From Acidobacteriota bacterium (GTDB lineage Bacteria > Acidobacteriota > Blastocatellia > Pyrinomonadales > Pyrinomonadaceae), in assembly GCA_003223935.1 (NCBI GenBank), contig QHXQ01000019.1, positions 124,001 to 188,000 on the forward strand: a stretch of 64,000 nt of DNA, in the 5' to 3' direction. The stretch's first letter is position 1, and every line of letters starts with the position of its first letter. The position numbers and the translations under genes were made by a program. The notes under the pieces were generated by a model. That model saw only the letters and a program-made list of their open reading frames with translations. It made no database searches and had not been told where the DNA came from. This document shows positions 35,436 to 45,877 of the stretch, in pieces.

Positions 35436-35478
35436 TAGCTTTAAGTTCGGTCGCCGTGCCGACTCTTCGGAGTTGACT
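35436..35478 (+). repeat. Shared intergenic element, copy B
   Basis: TAGCTTTAA, then GTCGCCGTGCCGACT, then GGAGTTGA, aligned with copies at 13219 and 62171. It lies in the short non-coding stretch before a small membrane-protein gene pair, on the same strand. The outer arms can still pair using G-U wobbles. Confidence 0.7.
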
Positions 35479-35546
35479 TGAGCTAACGCGGACGCTTAGT
35501 GATAAGAAGAGGCGAATTGGAAGGTTCAAGTAAGGGGGGCAGAGAG

Positions 35547-35957
35547 GTGGCAGAGACAGAAGCGGGTGCGGTGCAGGTAGGTGGGATGGCTTGGTTGGCC
35601 GGTTTGCTGGCGTGGCTTGTGCCCGGTGTTGGACATCTCTTGCTCGGGCGGGTCGGGCGCGGTCTATTGCTGGCTGGCGTGGTTTATGGGCTGTATTTCG
35701 TCGGGCTGTTGCTTGGCGGGCACTTGTACGGCTTGCATAATGTTGACGAGGCGGGCTTGCTGGCTTACGTCTTCGGGTTTTGTGATCTCGGCACGGGGCT
35801 AGTCTATTTGGTCAGTCTTTGGGGCAACATCGGTATAGTTGAGCAAGCTAGTCGTGCGACCGCCGAGTACGGGAATGTCTTTTTGATGGTCGCCGGGTTG
35901 TTGAACTACCTACTGGCGTTAGACGCCTTCGACATTGCGGTGAGGAGGAAGATTTGA
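35547..35957 (+). CDS. Small integral membrane protein (DUF6677-like)
   Basis: A 136-residue protein with about four membrane helices: WLAGLLAWLVPGVGHLLLG, GLLLAGVVYGLYFVGLLLG, LLAYVFGFCDLGTGLVYLV and VFLMVAGLLNYLLALDAFD. The pattern AWLVPGVGHLLLGRVGRG is known in the DUF6677 and TM2-like families found in Acidobacteria. The GTG at 35547, seven bases after AAGGGGGG, is the best start; an upstream GTG at 35499 is possible. It overlaps the next small gene by four bases. Confidence 0.78.
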   Translation: MAETEAGAVQVGGMAWLAGLLAWLVPGVGHLLLGRVGRGLLLAGVVYGLYFVGLLLGGHLYGLHNVDEAGLLAYVFGFCDLGTGLVYLVSLWGNIGIVEQASRATAEYGNVFLMVAGLLNYLLALDAFDIAVRRKI

Positions 35958-36127
35958 ACCATTTTCTCTTAATGGTAGTGTTTGCCTTTGCCGTCTCGGT
36001 CGTCTTCGGTGTCACTGGGCGCGAGACAACGCGCGCCCGAATCTTCTACGGGCTAAAGGTCTTCGCCGAGTTTGTTGGTATAGGGCTGGCGCTTGGCTGG
36101 TTGCTTTACTGGCTCCCACTTCGCTAA
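35954..36127 (+). CDS. Very small membrane protein, coupled to the DUF6677-like gene
   Basis: A 57-residue open frame starting at TTG (TTGA overlap with the previous stop), with AGGAGG six bases before it. Translation: an N-terminal hydrophobic helix (HFLLMVVFAFAVSVVFGV), a polar turn (TGRETTRARIF) and a second helix (FAEFVGIGLALGWLLYWL). The strong ribosome site, the overlap and two good membrane segments support a real gene. Function unknown; likely a partner of the membrane protein before it. Confidence 0.68.
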   Translation: MNHFLLMVVFAFAVSVVFGVTGRETTRARIFYGLKVFAEFVGIGLALGWLLYWLPLR

Positions 36128-36205
36128 GCGAACACCCCGCGTCCGATAAAAACTGACAACACACACAGCCGGTCTAACGGTCCAACCGATTCACCTAAAA
36201 GCCAA

Positions 36206-36943
36206 ATGGGTCTGAACGAAACCGAAGCCTTCGTGTTACGCACCTACAAGCTAGCAGAGGCAGACAAGATCATCCTGCTGTTAACGCGGAAAGCTGGGCT
36301 GCTGCGTGGCGTAGCACATGGGGCACGCAAACTGAAGAGCCGATTCGGGGCCAGCTTCGAACTGTTCACACTCGTGTCGCTCAGCTACTATGAGAAAGAG
36401 ACACGCGAGTTAGTTTCAATCAGGCAAGCGGAGATATTACGCTCCTACTTCCATCTAGCCAATAAAGCTGAAATAGTATCCGCCCTAAATTACCTCAGCG
36501 AACTGATAGTTGAGTTCGTCCCACCACACGACCCAAACGAGAAACTATTTCGCATGATCCGCGCCTGTCTGGACACCGTCGCCGAAGCACCCGCAGCCGC
36601 AGGCGAGGTCGTGCGCTATTTTGAAGTCTGGCTGCTTAAACTTTCGGGCTTCCTGCCGGACGTGCGCGCTTGCGCGATTTGCCGACGACAACTACAGGCA
36701 GAGGCCTTCTTAAGCACCGACAGCACCCTGCAATGCAACGAATGCGCGCAGGGCGTAGGGCTAAAACTAGATGCCGAAGCCCAAGCGCGTCTGCGCACAC
36801 TACTGAGTATGCCCCCCGACGCTTGGGCACAAGCAGGGCGCAACTCATCAAAGGAGACGCAGCAGCAGTTGGCACAATTGGCACACAGGCTGATCGCAAA
36901 GGCCTTGGAGCGCACGCCGCGCAGCCAACGCACCGAAGGATGA
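36206..36943 (+). CDS. recO: DNA repair protein RecO
   Basis: A 245-residue protein with the N-terminal OB-fold of RecO (ETEAFVLRTYKLAEADKIILLLTRKAGLLRGVAHGARK) and a helical C-terminal domain with a zinc-finger C-x-x-C pair, CAIC ... CNEC, as in many RecO proteins. RecO helps RecF/RecR load RecA on SSB-coated DNA. ATG 36206. It precedes the lptFG-like gene on the same strand. Confidence 0.95.
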   Translation: MGLNETEAFVLRTYKLAEADKIILLLTRKAGLLRGVAHGARKLKSRFGASFELFTLVSLSYYEKETRELVSIRQAEILRSYFHLANKAEIVSALNYLSELIVEFVPPHDPNEKLFRMIRACLDTVAEAPAAAGEVVRYFEVWLLKLSGFLPDVRACAICRRQLQAEAFLSTDSTLQCNECAQGVGLKLDAEAQARLRTLLSMPPDAWAQAGRNSSKETQQQLAQLAHRLIAKALERTPRSQRTEG

Positions 36944-37013
36944 GGCCGAGACTCAAAGCCGTATGCGCCGCCGCGTTTGCAGTCTCGACGCAACATGCGC
37001 TAGTTTACAAGCC

Positions 37014-39311
37014 ATGCGCCTCAACAGCCGTCTGATCGAGAGATACGTCATTGCGGCCATCCTACCTTACCTGTTTTTGTCTCTGGCCCTACTAACAGTC
37101 ATGCTGCTGGCGCAGCAATCCACACGCTTCGCCGAAATTCTGGGCAGCACGCGCACCCCTTTCAATCTGGCAGCCGAGGTCTTGCTGGAATTGTTGCCCA
37201 ACATACTGTTATTTACCCTGCCAATGGCCGTATTGGTCGGAACGGCCACGGGCTTCAGCCGGCTCGGCAGTGATAGTGAGTTAGTGGCCATGAAGGCCGC
37301 AGGGGTCGGGCACGTACGGATCATCATGCCCGTACTGCTGTTGGGCCTGCTGACGACTCTGTTGACACTCTATAACGGGCTGGTGCTCGCACCCGAGGCG
37401 GCACACCAGTTATACCAATCTGCCTTGCGTGCGGCGCTCTATAAGCTCGAATCGCCAGTTGAGCCGAACACCTTTAACACGGACCTACCGGACAAGGTGA
37501 TCTATGTGCGCGAAGGCGACGTGGCACAAGGGCATTGGGGGCGCGTCTTCATACATTGGCAAGAGGGAACAGAGCCAACACGCATCGTCACAGCAAGGAC
37601 AGGTCGGATCGACACATCGGGCGGACAGTCGGAACTGGTGTTGAGCGACGCGATGGTGGTAACCACATTGGAGGCACGCGCGGGACAGAGCACGGTCCCG
37701 GGTCAGGTCGTGATCGAACGTTCGGCGCAACTGCGCGTGCGCTTGAACACCGGACGAGATGCGCTGATCAAAAAACTGGAATCCGCACCGAACGAACTAG
37801 AGCAGATGAACTGGCATGAACTGTTGGCGCGCAGCCGCAACGGGCCGGGCGAAGCACGGCGCACCGCGCTCCAAGCATTACATAAGCGGCTGGCCCTATG
37901 TTGCGCGCCGTTAGCCTTAGCGCTGCTTGGGTCCGGCATAGGCGTGCGTGTCCGGCGGGGCGGACGCGCGTCGGGTATGCTGCTATCGCTCGCCTCCTTA
38001 TTGGCTTATTACCTGCTCCTGCTTGGGGGCGACCAACTAGGTCGCAGCGGTAGAGTGCCCCTACAACTGGGGACTTGGTTGGCAACCGGACTCTCCATAT
38101 TGGTCGGCACGCTGTTATTACTGTCAACCCGTCATGGTCTGCCGAGGGGTTGGCACCGTGTGTTTCGGCTGCCGCGCACGCACCTACGTTCGGCTGGGAA
38201 ACCCGCAGCCAGACAGCATGGGCAATATGCGCTCTTGGGTCTGCTTGATCGCAGCCTGCTGCGCGCGTTGTTGCTGAATTTCGCCTTTGCACTTGCCACG
38301 ATGGTCTGCATCTTTTTGATCTTTACCCTGTTCGAGATGCTACGTTATATGAACGGGGGGAGGTGGAGCCTATTGAGCCGCTATCTATTCTTCTTAATCC
38401 CGATGGCAGGCGTTAGCATCGCGCCGATTAGTATGCTGGTGGCGGTTTTGATCACTTACGCTCTACTGGCACGGCGGAGCGAGGCGGTGGCTTGGTGGGC
38501 TGCGGGACAGAGTGTCTATCGCATGGCCTTACCTTGCCTCCTCTGTGCTGTTTTGGTATCCGGCGGCGTCTGGTTATGCCAAGAACACATTTTGCCAGAG
38601 GCCAACCGTCGGCAGGAAATGTTGCGGGCGCAGATCCGCGGTGGGGCAGCACAGGTTGTGACATCCATAGGGCAGCACTGGCTAGCTCTACCGTCGTCGT
38701 CGAATATTTTCACTTACAGCTATAATAGCAGGACAGAAACGCTCGAAACGCCCACAGTGTTCGAGTTTGATGATGAAAATGTACACGTTCGGCGTATCAT
38801 CACAGGCGGGCAGGGCGTTTGGCTGGGCCCGGACAAGTTAGAGTTTGAGCAAGCACGGGTGTTTGAGTTGCCCCGGCCGTCGGCGGGCTGGCGAAAAGTG
38901 GGCACGCTGCAATTAACAGCACCTATGCCCCACGACTTGTTTAAGCCACTGCTTAGCAAGCCGCTGGAGCTTAATACTAATGCTTTAAGCGCCTACATAA
39001 AAACACTTAAACTGCAGCGGGGGGTTGATGTGCGGTCGTTCGAAGTGGCATTGGCGGAGCGTTGGGTCACCCCCCTAGCTCCTCTAGTCATGGCCCTACT
39101 GGGGCTGCCCCTCGCTCTTGCCGTTGGCCGCCATACGGCCTTGGCGGCGCTAAGTGCCGCGGTCACAGTGGGCTTGGCCTTCTGGGGTAGTGTCAGCGGT
39201 TTTCAGCAGCTAAGTCAGTATCAATTACTGCCACCACCTGTCGCTGCTTGGGTGCCGCTGCTACTCTTCTCGGCCGTGGGGGCTTACTTGCTATCAAAAG
39301 CAAAAACCTAA
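37014..39311 (+). CDS. LptF-LptG fused lipopolysaccharide export permease
   Basis: A 765-residue protein containing two YjgP/YjgQ-type permease units in one chain. Unit one (residues ~1-385) begins RLIERYVIAAILPYLFLSL and has the usual helix pairs around a beta-jellyroll-like periplasmic domain (VIYVREGD...). A linker (~385-420) follows, then unit two (~425-765) restarts with LLDRSLLRALLLNFAFALATM and ends in the same helix layout. Normally LptF and LptG are separate and pair with LptB to pull LPS out of the inner membrane. The sequence suggests the heterodimer is covalently joined. ATG 37014 is chosen; upstream residues are unrelated. Confidence 0.88.
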   Translation: MRLNSRLIERYVIAAILPYLFLSLALLTVMLLAQQSTRFAEILGSTRTPFNLAAEVLLELLPNILLFTLPMAVLVGTATGFSRLGSDSELVAMKAAGVGHVRIIMPVLLLGLLTTLLTLYNGLVLAPEAAHQLYQSALRAALYKLESPVEPNTFNTDLPDKVIYVREGDVAQGHWGRVFIHWQEGTEPTRIVTARTGRIDTSGGQSELVLSDAMVVTTLEARAGQSTVPGQVVIERSAQLRVRLNTGRDALIKKLESAPNELEQMNWHELLARSRNGPGEARRTALQALHKRLALCCAPLALALLGSGIGVRVRRGGRASGMLLSLASLLAYYLLLLGGDQLGRSGRVPLQLGTWLATGLSILVGTLLLLSTRHGLPRGWHRVFRLPRTHLRSAGKPAARQHGQYALLGLLDRSLLRALLLNFAFALATMVCIFLIFTLFEMLRYMNGGRWSLLSRYLFFLIPMAGVSIAPISMLVAVLITYALLARRSEAVAWWAAGQSVYRMALPCLLCAVLVSGGVWLCQEHILPEANRRQEMLRAQIRGGAAQVVTSIGQHWLALPSSSNIFTYSYNSRTETLETPTVFEFDDENVHVRRIITGGQGVWLGPDKLEFEQARVFELPRPSAGWRKVGTLQLTAPMPHDLFKPLLSKPLELNTNALSAYIKTLKLQRGVDVRSFEVALAERWVTPLAPLVMALLGLPLALAVGRHTALAALSAAVTVGLAFWGSVSGFQQLSQYQLLPPPVAAWVPLLLFSAVGAYLLSKAKT

Positions 39312-39349
39312 ACTCTGCGATAGCCCCAACATAGCTATGACTGGCTGCT

Positions 39350-40675
<1,326 letters not shown>

Positions 40676-40689
40676 TCACGGTCGCGTCC

Positions 40690-41841
40690 TTATATACCTG
40701 CGGCTGTGCGTAGGACTTCAGCCTTATCGACCTGTTCCCATGTAAAGCCCGCTTGTGCTCGTCCGAAGTGCCCGTAAGCGGCGGTTTGTCTATAGATTGG
40801 CCTGCGTAAGTGAAGGTGTTGGATAATGCCTTTAGGGGTTAAGTTAAAGTGTTCACGGATCAACTCCGCCAAGACCGCTTCGCTGACCCGCCCCGTGCCA
40901 GAGGTCTCCACTAAGACAGACACAGGCTCGGCCACTCCGATAGCGTACGCTAGTTGCACCAAGCAGCGATCCGCCAAGCCTGCGGCCACAATATTTTTGG
41001 CGATATAGCGGGCCATGTAGGCTGCGGATCTATCAACCTTGGTCGGGTCTTTACCTGAGAATGCGCCGCCGCCATGTGGTGCATATCCGCCATAAGTATC
41101 CACAATAATCTTGCGCCCAGTTAGCCCAGCATCTCCCTGCGGCCCACCGGTAACGAAACGTCCGGTCGGGTTAATATGATATTTGGTCTTCTGGTCAAGC
41201 AGTTCCGGTGAGATGGTGTGCTGTATGACATGTCTGGTGACCTCTTCGGTTAACGTCGGCCTATCTACCTGAGCATCGTGTTGGGTAGATACGACAACCG
41301 CATCTATCCTGTGCGGATGTCCATCACGATATTCCACAGTCACTTGCGACTTACCGTCAGGTCTGAGAAAGGGCAACGTCTGGTTACGTCTTACTTCCGC
41401 CAGCCTTTGCGAGAGCCTGTGGGCCAACTGGATCGGTAGGGGCATTAATTCGGGGGTTTCATTGCAGGCGAAGCCAAACATTAGCCCTTGATCACCCGCA
41501 CCGCCGGTATCCACGCCCATGGCGATGTCTGGAGATTGCCGATCTATCGCAGTCAGCACGCTACATGTATCGCAGTCGAAACCGTACTTAGCGCGTGTAT
41601 AACCTATCTCTCGAATGGTTTCACGTGCCACCTGCGAAAAGTCTACGTGCGCGGTGGTAGTGATTTCGCCAGCGATTACTACCAGCCCCGTGGTGACGAG
41701 TGTTTCACAGGCTACGCGCCCGCATTCATCCTGCCTTAGCACTTCGTCTAGAACTGCGTCTGAAATTTGATCCGCGATCTTGTCTGGGTGTCCTTCCGTC
41801 ACGGACTCGGAGGTGAACAGATAGCTTCCGGTTTGGCTCAA
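40690..41841 (-). CDS. metK: S-adenosylmethionine synthase
   Basis: A 383-residue MetK. N-terminal [24 protein letters not shown] (ATP and methionine binding), [38 protein letters not shown], the [19 protein letters not shown] motif and the C-terminal HFGR segment are all present. It supplies SAM for methyltransferases and radical SAM enzymes. TTG start at 41841 with AAGGAG 11 bases upstream. A good sigma-70 promoter lies at 41913-41941. Confidence 0.97.
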   Translation of the reverse strand: MSQTGSYLFTSESVTEGHPDKIADQISDAVLDEVLRQDECGRVACETLVTTGLVVIAGEITTTAHVDFSQVARETIREIGYTRAKYGFDCDTCSVLTAIDRQSPDIAMGVDTGGAGDQGLMFGFACNETPELMPLPIQLAHRLSQRLAEVRRNQTLPFLRPDGKSQVTVEYRDGHPHRIDAVVVSTQHDAQVDRPTLTEEVTRHVIQHTISPELLDQKTKYHINPTGRFVTGGPQGDAGLTGRKIIVDTYGGYAPHGGGAFSGKDPTKVDRSAAYMARYIAKNIVAAGLADRCLVQLAYAIGVAEPVSVLVETSGTGRVSEAVLAELIREHFNLTPKGIIQHLHLRRPIYRQTAAYGHFGRAQAGFTWEQVDKAEVLRTAAGI

Positions 41842-41912
41842 AACTTCAGTGCTCCTTAATCATGGTAAGTTCAAGGGTTGACATCTTGAAGGGTCTAGTA
41901 AAAAGACCGCGT

Positions 41913-41941
41913 ACTGTAGCAGTTGATATGATCGCTGTCAA
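41913..41941 (-). promoter_or_regulatory. Sigma-70 promoter for metK-ahcY
   Basis: On the minus strand, TTGACA (41936-41941), a 17-bp spacer and TACAGT (41913-41918), about 70 bp upstream of the metK start. The leader between promoter and gene has short hairpins (GGTCT/AGACC and TTCAA/TTGAA) but no recognised SAM or SAH riboswitch consensus. Confidence 0.72.
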
Positions 41942-42073
41942 GCCATTATGAAGTGTGACGGAGGATGGAGTAAACGGTGGAAGAGGTCGGCTAATACAGA
42001 TTCATTCCTGTATGTTGGAACCGGCGCGGTACATAACGTCTATTATCGGACGCCACAAATGCACCAGCGCTTC

Positions 42074-43000
42074 TTAATCCTTGTGTGAGTCGGCATCTCT
42101 GCTTCCCTTGATCGCCCTGATCTTGGCTCTTGGGTGGTGTAGATCATAGGCGCTACGTAGGTGCTGCACGGTCATGTGCGTATATAGCTGCGTTGTCGCG
42201 AGATCACTATGCCCAAGCAAAGTTTGAACAGAGCGCGAATCCGCCCCTCGCTGCATCAAGTGTGTGGCAAACGTATGGCGTAAGGTGTGCGGCGAGATAC
42301 TCTGGAGGCCGACGCGCGACGAGTAGCGCTTTAATAGCCGCCAGATCGCCTGTCGTGACATGGCTCTCCCTCCGCGGGAGATGAATAGAAAGATTGTCGG
42401 GTACCCTTCGGCCAATGCCACGCGCGCCTGATCATAACGCTGTAACCAAAGCAAAGCACTCCGGCCGATTGGTAAGCAACGCTGTTTACTGCCCTTTCCT
42501 TGACAAAATAACAGCCCACGTTCGCGGTCAATGTCCCCGAGTTTTAGCTTGATTAGTTCCGAGACACGCAATCCGCTCGCATAAAACAGTTCCAGGATTG
42601 CTCTATCACGCACGCTCTCAGGCGTGTCAACATCAGCCGCTGCCAGCAGTCTTTCGAGCTCTTCACAGGTCAAGTGCACAGGTAGGGTGCAGACTCTCTG
42701 TGGTGTGCCGACGCCCGCCATCGGATCGTTCTTAATGAAACCGTCGCGTAAAAGATAGTTAAAGAAGCCGCGCGCAGTTGAGATGGCGCGTGCGACCGTG
42801 CGTGCCGACAATCCTGCTTGCAAAAGCCACTTGCTCCAGCCAGCCATCTCGACCCGGCTCAAATCCTGTAGCTCTTTCCCATGCACACTTGCCCAGCTTG
42901 TCAACTTCTCCAAATCTCGCACATAACTCGCCAGAGAGTTTGTCGCCAACCCTTTTTCAACTCGCAAAAACGAGATATATTCACGTATTAGATCGCGCAT
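42074..43000 (-). CDS. Tyrosine recombinase XerD/XerC
   Basis: A 308-residue site-specific recombinase. The N-terminal SAM-like domain begins REYISFLRVEKGLATNSLASY. The catalytic residues are Arg in FYASGLRVSELIKL, Lys in CQGKGSKQRCLPIG, His-x-x-Arg in SPHTLRHTFATHL, His in LLGHSDLATTQLYTH and the nucleophile Tyr in the last motif. Such enzymes resolve chromosome dimers at dif. No dif-like site was identified in the window. Close to parBA on the same strand. Confidence 0.93.
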   Translation of the reverse strand: MRDLIREYISFLRVEKGLATNSLASYVRDLEKLTSWASVHGKELQDLSRVEMAGWSKWLLQAGLSARTVARAISTARGFFNYLLRDGFIKNDPMAGVGTPQRVCTLPVHLTCEELERLLAAADVDTPESVRDRAILELFYASGLRVSELIKLKLGDIDRERGLLFCQGKGSKQRCLPIGRSALLWLQRYDQARVALAEGYPTIFLFISRGGRAMSRQAIWRLLKRYSSRVGLQSISPHTLRHTFATHLMQRGADSRSVQTLLGHSDLATTQLYTHMTVQHLRSAYDLHHPRAKIRAIKGSRDADSHKD

Positions 43001-43079
43001 GATTTGGCCACATAAGTCGGCAATTCTCAGCCCTTGACGACGTTTGGCTTTTCGCCTTACAGTGCCTAAATATCATCCA

Positions 43080-43631
43080 ATGGCTATCAAAATAGAAAAT
43101 CTCTCGCAAACTAAGCTGCCGCGTCAGACCGAGCAGCGGCTAAGCAAAATGTTGGAATGTGTGCCGCGCGAGCACCTGCGCGGGATTGAGCGCGTGCGAC
43201 TCGTAGAGACGATCTCCGACCCGCGTGTGCGCGCGTTACAATCTAACCAATTGCCCGGTCTGTATCATCCGCGACAGGGTCATCAGCCGGCTTGGCTAGA
43301 AATTTCCACAAAAGCGCTGCTGCCAAGCGATCGTCCTTTCTTTAAGCGCCTGCTCCCGCGCCTCTCCTTCAAGGGGCAACTGGCCAGCGTGGTCTTCATG
43401 CTGATCGGCCAACACTATCACTTGACCCTGCGCCATTCTATGAAAAAAGATCGGCTTGAGCCGGCCGTGCGCGCTTATACAGAGAAATATCTACGCATCT
43501 GGGGCGAACGCGAGCATAATCTACGCGCGCGTCTCTTCAAGCCCTTACAACCTACTTTTGAACGTTGGGCGCGCACGCTGCAGCGCCGGGCTGCTGCAGA
43601 GCGAAAGAAGAGCACGCCCAAGCCGTCTTAA
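43080..43631 (+). CDS. Hypothetical basic protein
   Basis: A 183-residue soluble, strongly basic protein starting MAIKIENLSQTKLPRQTEQ. It has no signal peptide, no Cys pair and no clear motif; residues 30-140 have a mixed alpha/beta pattern (IERVRLVETISDPRVRALQ, WLEISTKALLP, GQLASVVFMLIGQHYH) and the C-terminus is helical and Lys/Arg-rich. It is convergent with parB and divergent from xerD. I do not recognise the family. Confidence 0.62.
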   Translation: MAIKIENLSQTKLPRQTEQRLSKMLECVPREHLRGIERVRLVETISDPRVRALQSNQLPGLYHPRQGHQPAWLEISTKALLPSDRPFFKRLLPRLSFKGQLASVVFMLIGQHYHLTLRHSMKKDRLEPAVRAYTEKYLRIWGEREHNLRARLFKPLQPTFERWARTLQRRAAAERKKSTPKPS

Positions 43632-43646
43632 ACTAATAAGAAAGAC

Positions 43647-44531
43647 CTAAGATCGTTCGCCGTCGTTATCAGACCCAAGCGCTGTCAGCGCCGAGGTGAG
43701 GTTAGCAATTACCGTTTGCAATGCGGCGATCAGTTCGGTTCTTTGCACCTGCTGGCGGCGAAAGCGAACCTCAAGCTTATATGCGCGGTCTGGGGCCGTA
43801 TAGCTATATGTGTAAGGTCGCGCCGCTTGCGACGCAGCTCCGCTCGCGCCGTTATTAACAATGGCCCGGCGCACCGCGCGTGCCCCATCGCGCGTCAGAC
43901 CGCGATTCGTGATCTCATCCAACATGTGCTGCATGGACTCTTCGTCGGGCTGGCGCACGACCTGCAAAAGGAGCGATTTCGAGCTGATGTCGGCGCGCCG
44001 ACACTGTCCCCTGATTCGCTCCGGTAACGTGGCAATCGAGAGCGCCTCCGTCACGGTGCTCCGGCTCTTCCCTACTTTGCGCGCCACCTCTTCATGTGTG
44101 TAGCCGAAACGTTCGCATAGGGCTGCCAGCCCGTCCGCCTCCTCCCAAGGGGTCAAATCCTTGCGCTGCATGTTCTCGATCAAAGCGATCTCGGCTACAG
44201 CCCGATCATCTACGTCCATCTCTATACAAGGGACTTCGCGCAAGCCCGCCGCTTTCGAAGCGCGCCAGCGCCGTTCGCCTGCAATGATCATCCAACGCCC
44301 CGGCTCGCGCGCAGGCTTCACCAGCAGCGGCTCCAACACCCCCTTCTCTCTAATCGAGGCGGTCAACTCTGTCAGATCGCCTATCTCTACGCGCGGCTGA
44401 TCTGGATTTGGATCAAGCTGCTCAAGCGCAATCAAGCGCCCGACGGGCGTCGGGCGCTGCCCCGAAAGCTCTTCGACGTAGTGCGCGTCATGCCGCATAC
44501 GCACGCCCGATGGCAAGCCTCTCTTAGACAC
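43647..44531 (-). CDS. parB: Chromosome partitioning protein ParB
   Basis: A 294-residue ParB/Spo0J. The N-terminal domain has [15 protein letters not shown] and the CTP-binding ParB motif II region [22 protein letters not shown]. Then comes [20 protein letters not shown] and the HTH ([20 protein letters not shown], here [21 protein letters not shown]), plus a C-terminal dimerisation region. It binds parS and slides on DNA. GTG start at 44531, overlapping parA by eight bases. A 16-bp palindrome lies inside the gene at 43988-44003. No good parS was found in the window. Confidence 0.95.
   Translation of the reverse strand: MSKRGLPSGVRMRHDAHYVEELSGQRPTPVGRLIALEQLDPNPDQPRVEIGDLTELTASIREKGVLEPLLVKPAREPGRWMIIAGERRWRASKAAGLREVPCIEMDVDDRAVAEIALIENMQRKDLTPWEEADGLAALCERFGYTHEEVARKVGKSRSTVTEALSIATLPERIRGQCRRADISSKSLLLQVVRQPDEESMQHMLDEITNRGLTRDGARAVRRAIVNNGASGAASQAARPYTYSYTAPDRAYKLEVRFRRQQVQRTELIAALQTVIANLTSALTALGSDNDGERS
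43988..44003. repeat. TGTCGGCGCGCCGACA palindrome, copy in parB
   Basis: A perfect 16-bp palindrome in the parB coding region, where it encodes the conserved C-R-R-A-D run. An identical 16-mer lies at 49676-49691 just after ssb. Confidence 0.55.
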
Positions 44532-45285
44532 GTGCGATTACCTCTTCACAAAGTTTAGCGTACTCGGCCGCGCCCGAAGACTGTGGCGCGAACGTGAAGA
44601 TAGACTCTTTATAGGCCGGCGCTTCTTCCAGACGCACACTCTTGGTGATGACAGTCTCAAACAGTTGGGCACCAAACACGCGACGAATCTGCTCATACAC
44701 CTCGCGCGCCAGTGTCGTGCGCCGGTCGTGCAGCGTCACCACGACTCCCAATACTCGTAGGTTCGGGTTGGGCCGCGCCCTGACCTTCTCAATCGTCTCA
44801 AGCAGATCATCAGTCCCCTCCAAGGCGAAGTAGGAAGATTGTATGGGAATCAAAACGTGTGTGGCCGCCACCAGCGCGTTGACCGTGATCAGCCCCAGCG
44901 TGGGCGGGGTGTCTATGATGATCACATCATATTTGGAGCGCAAAGGCTCCATGCGATCTTTCAAGCGGAAAGGTGCGTCGAAATCACCAACCAACTTCGA
45001 TTCAAGCTTGGCTAGATTGATGCGCGCTGGGATCATTTCCAGCCCTTCGACCGGGGTCGTATAGACGTAGCCGTTCCAAATCCCCTGCCCGTCTAACAAC
45101 ATGTCATAGGCTGAACGCTCGACTTGCGCCGCATCGAGAAAAGAGATTGAGCTATTGCCTTGCGGGTCTAAATCTAAGAGTAGCGTGCGCCGGCCGCAGC
45201 GTGCGAAAGCAGCCGCCAAGTTGATGGCCGTGGTGGTCTTGCCCACCCCGCCTTTCTGATTAGCTATCGCGATAACGGCGTTCAA
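44524..45285 (-). CDS. parA: Chromosome partitioning ATPase ParA
   Basis: A 253-residue ParA/Soj ATPase. The deviant Walker A is [19 protein letters not shown], then [14 protein letters not shown], and [17 protein letters not shown] (switch). It drives origin segregation with ParB. The TTG start is at 45285. It lies upstream of parB with an eight-base overlap, the usual order for a chromosomal parAB pair. Confidence 0.96.
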   Translation of the reverse strand: MNAVIAIANQKGGVGKTTTAINLAAAFARCGRRTLLLDLDPQGNSSISFLDAAQVERSAYDMLLDGQGIWNGYVYTTPVEGLEMIPARINLAKLESKLVGDFDAPFRLKDRMEPLRSKYDVIIIDTPPTLGLITVNALVAATHVLIPIQSSYFALEGTDDLLETIEKVRARPNPNLRVLGVVVTLHDRRTTLAREVYEQIRRVFGAQLFETVITKSVRLEEAPAYKESIFTFAPQSSGAAEYAKLCEEVIARV

Positions 45286-45354
45286 GGGTTGTCAGCCTCA
45301 AACTCTCCTCGCGGCCCGACTCAAAATTTACGCGAATCGTGCGCAAGGTTGAAA

Positions 45355-45840
45355 CTACATCGGTAGATCACCAGCCTCCCCTATGACATCCGGCCACTCT
45401 TCGTCTTCTGCGCCGCCAACCCCTTCCTCTTCACGTCCAGAGACGCTCTGCGACGCACGTATGACCTCGTCATTTACATAGATCGGGCAGTCCGCGCGCA
45501 ACGCCAGCGCAATCGCATCCGACGGGCGCGAATCGAGCAGGACCTTCTCTCCTTCATGATTACGCATCTCTATGATGGCGAAAAAAGTGTTATCACGCAG
45601 TTCCGTCACGACCACACGTTCGACCTGCGCACCCATTTCAACTATCAAATTGCGCAACAGATCATGTGTCATCGGTCGCTGCGGCGCGATCTTCTCAATC
45701 TCCAGAGCGATGGCATTAGCCTCATATGCGCCGACCCAGATCGGTAGCATGGTGTCGCTGTTCACGTCTTTAAGGATAACGATTGGCGTCCCACTATTCG
45801 GGTCCATCATCAGACCCCTTATTTTGACCTCTATTTCCAT
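45355..45840 (-). CDS. Bifunctional nuclease domain protein (BFN/DUF151)
   Basis: A 161-residue protein of the DUF151 family, seen in MEIEVKIRGLMMDPNSGTPIVILKD, LPIWVGAYEANAIALEIE, PMTHDLLRNLI and SRPSDAIALALRADCPIYV. Plant and bacterial members have RNase/DNase activity and often sit by miaB and other information-processing genes. The acidic C-terminal tail is disordered. Its exact role is unknown. Confidence 0.9.
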   Translation of the reverse strand: MEIEVKIRGLMMDPNSGTPIVILKDVNSDTMLPIWVGAYEANAIALEIEKIAPQRPMTHDLLRNLIVEMGAQVERVVVTELRDNTFFAIIEMRNHEGEKVLLDSRPSDAIALALRADCPIYVNDEVIRASQSVSGREEEGVGGAEDEEWPDVIGEAGDLPM

Positions 45841-45877
45841 GCCTACACCTCACACCCTGCTTGCTGTCCGCAGCCGC

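Noticed and set aside
35436..35490. Integron attC site at the shared element
   Set aside because: Some resemblance to attC arms (GTTGAC ... TAACGC), but no integron integrase or cassette array is present and copies are far apart.
41608..41625. parS-like GGTTTCACGTGCCACC in metK
   Set aside because: Only about 12 of 16 bases match TGTTTCACGTGAAACA and it encodes the conserved VARETI of MetK.
41842..42073. SAM or SAH riboswitch in the metK leader
   Set aside because: The ~70-base leader has only short stems and matches no SAM-I, SAM-II, SAM-IV or SAH core known to me.
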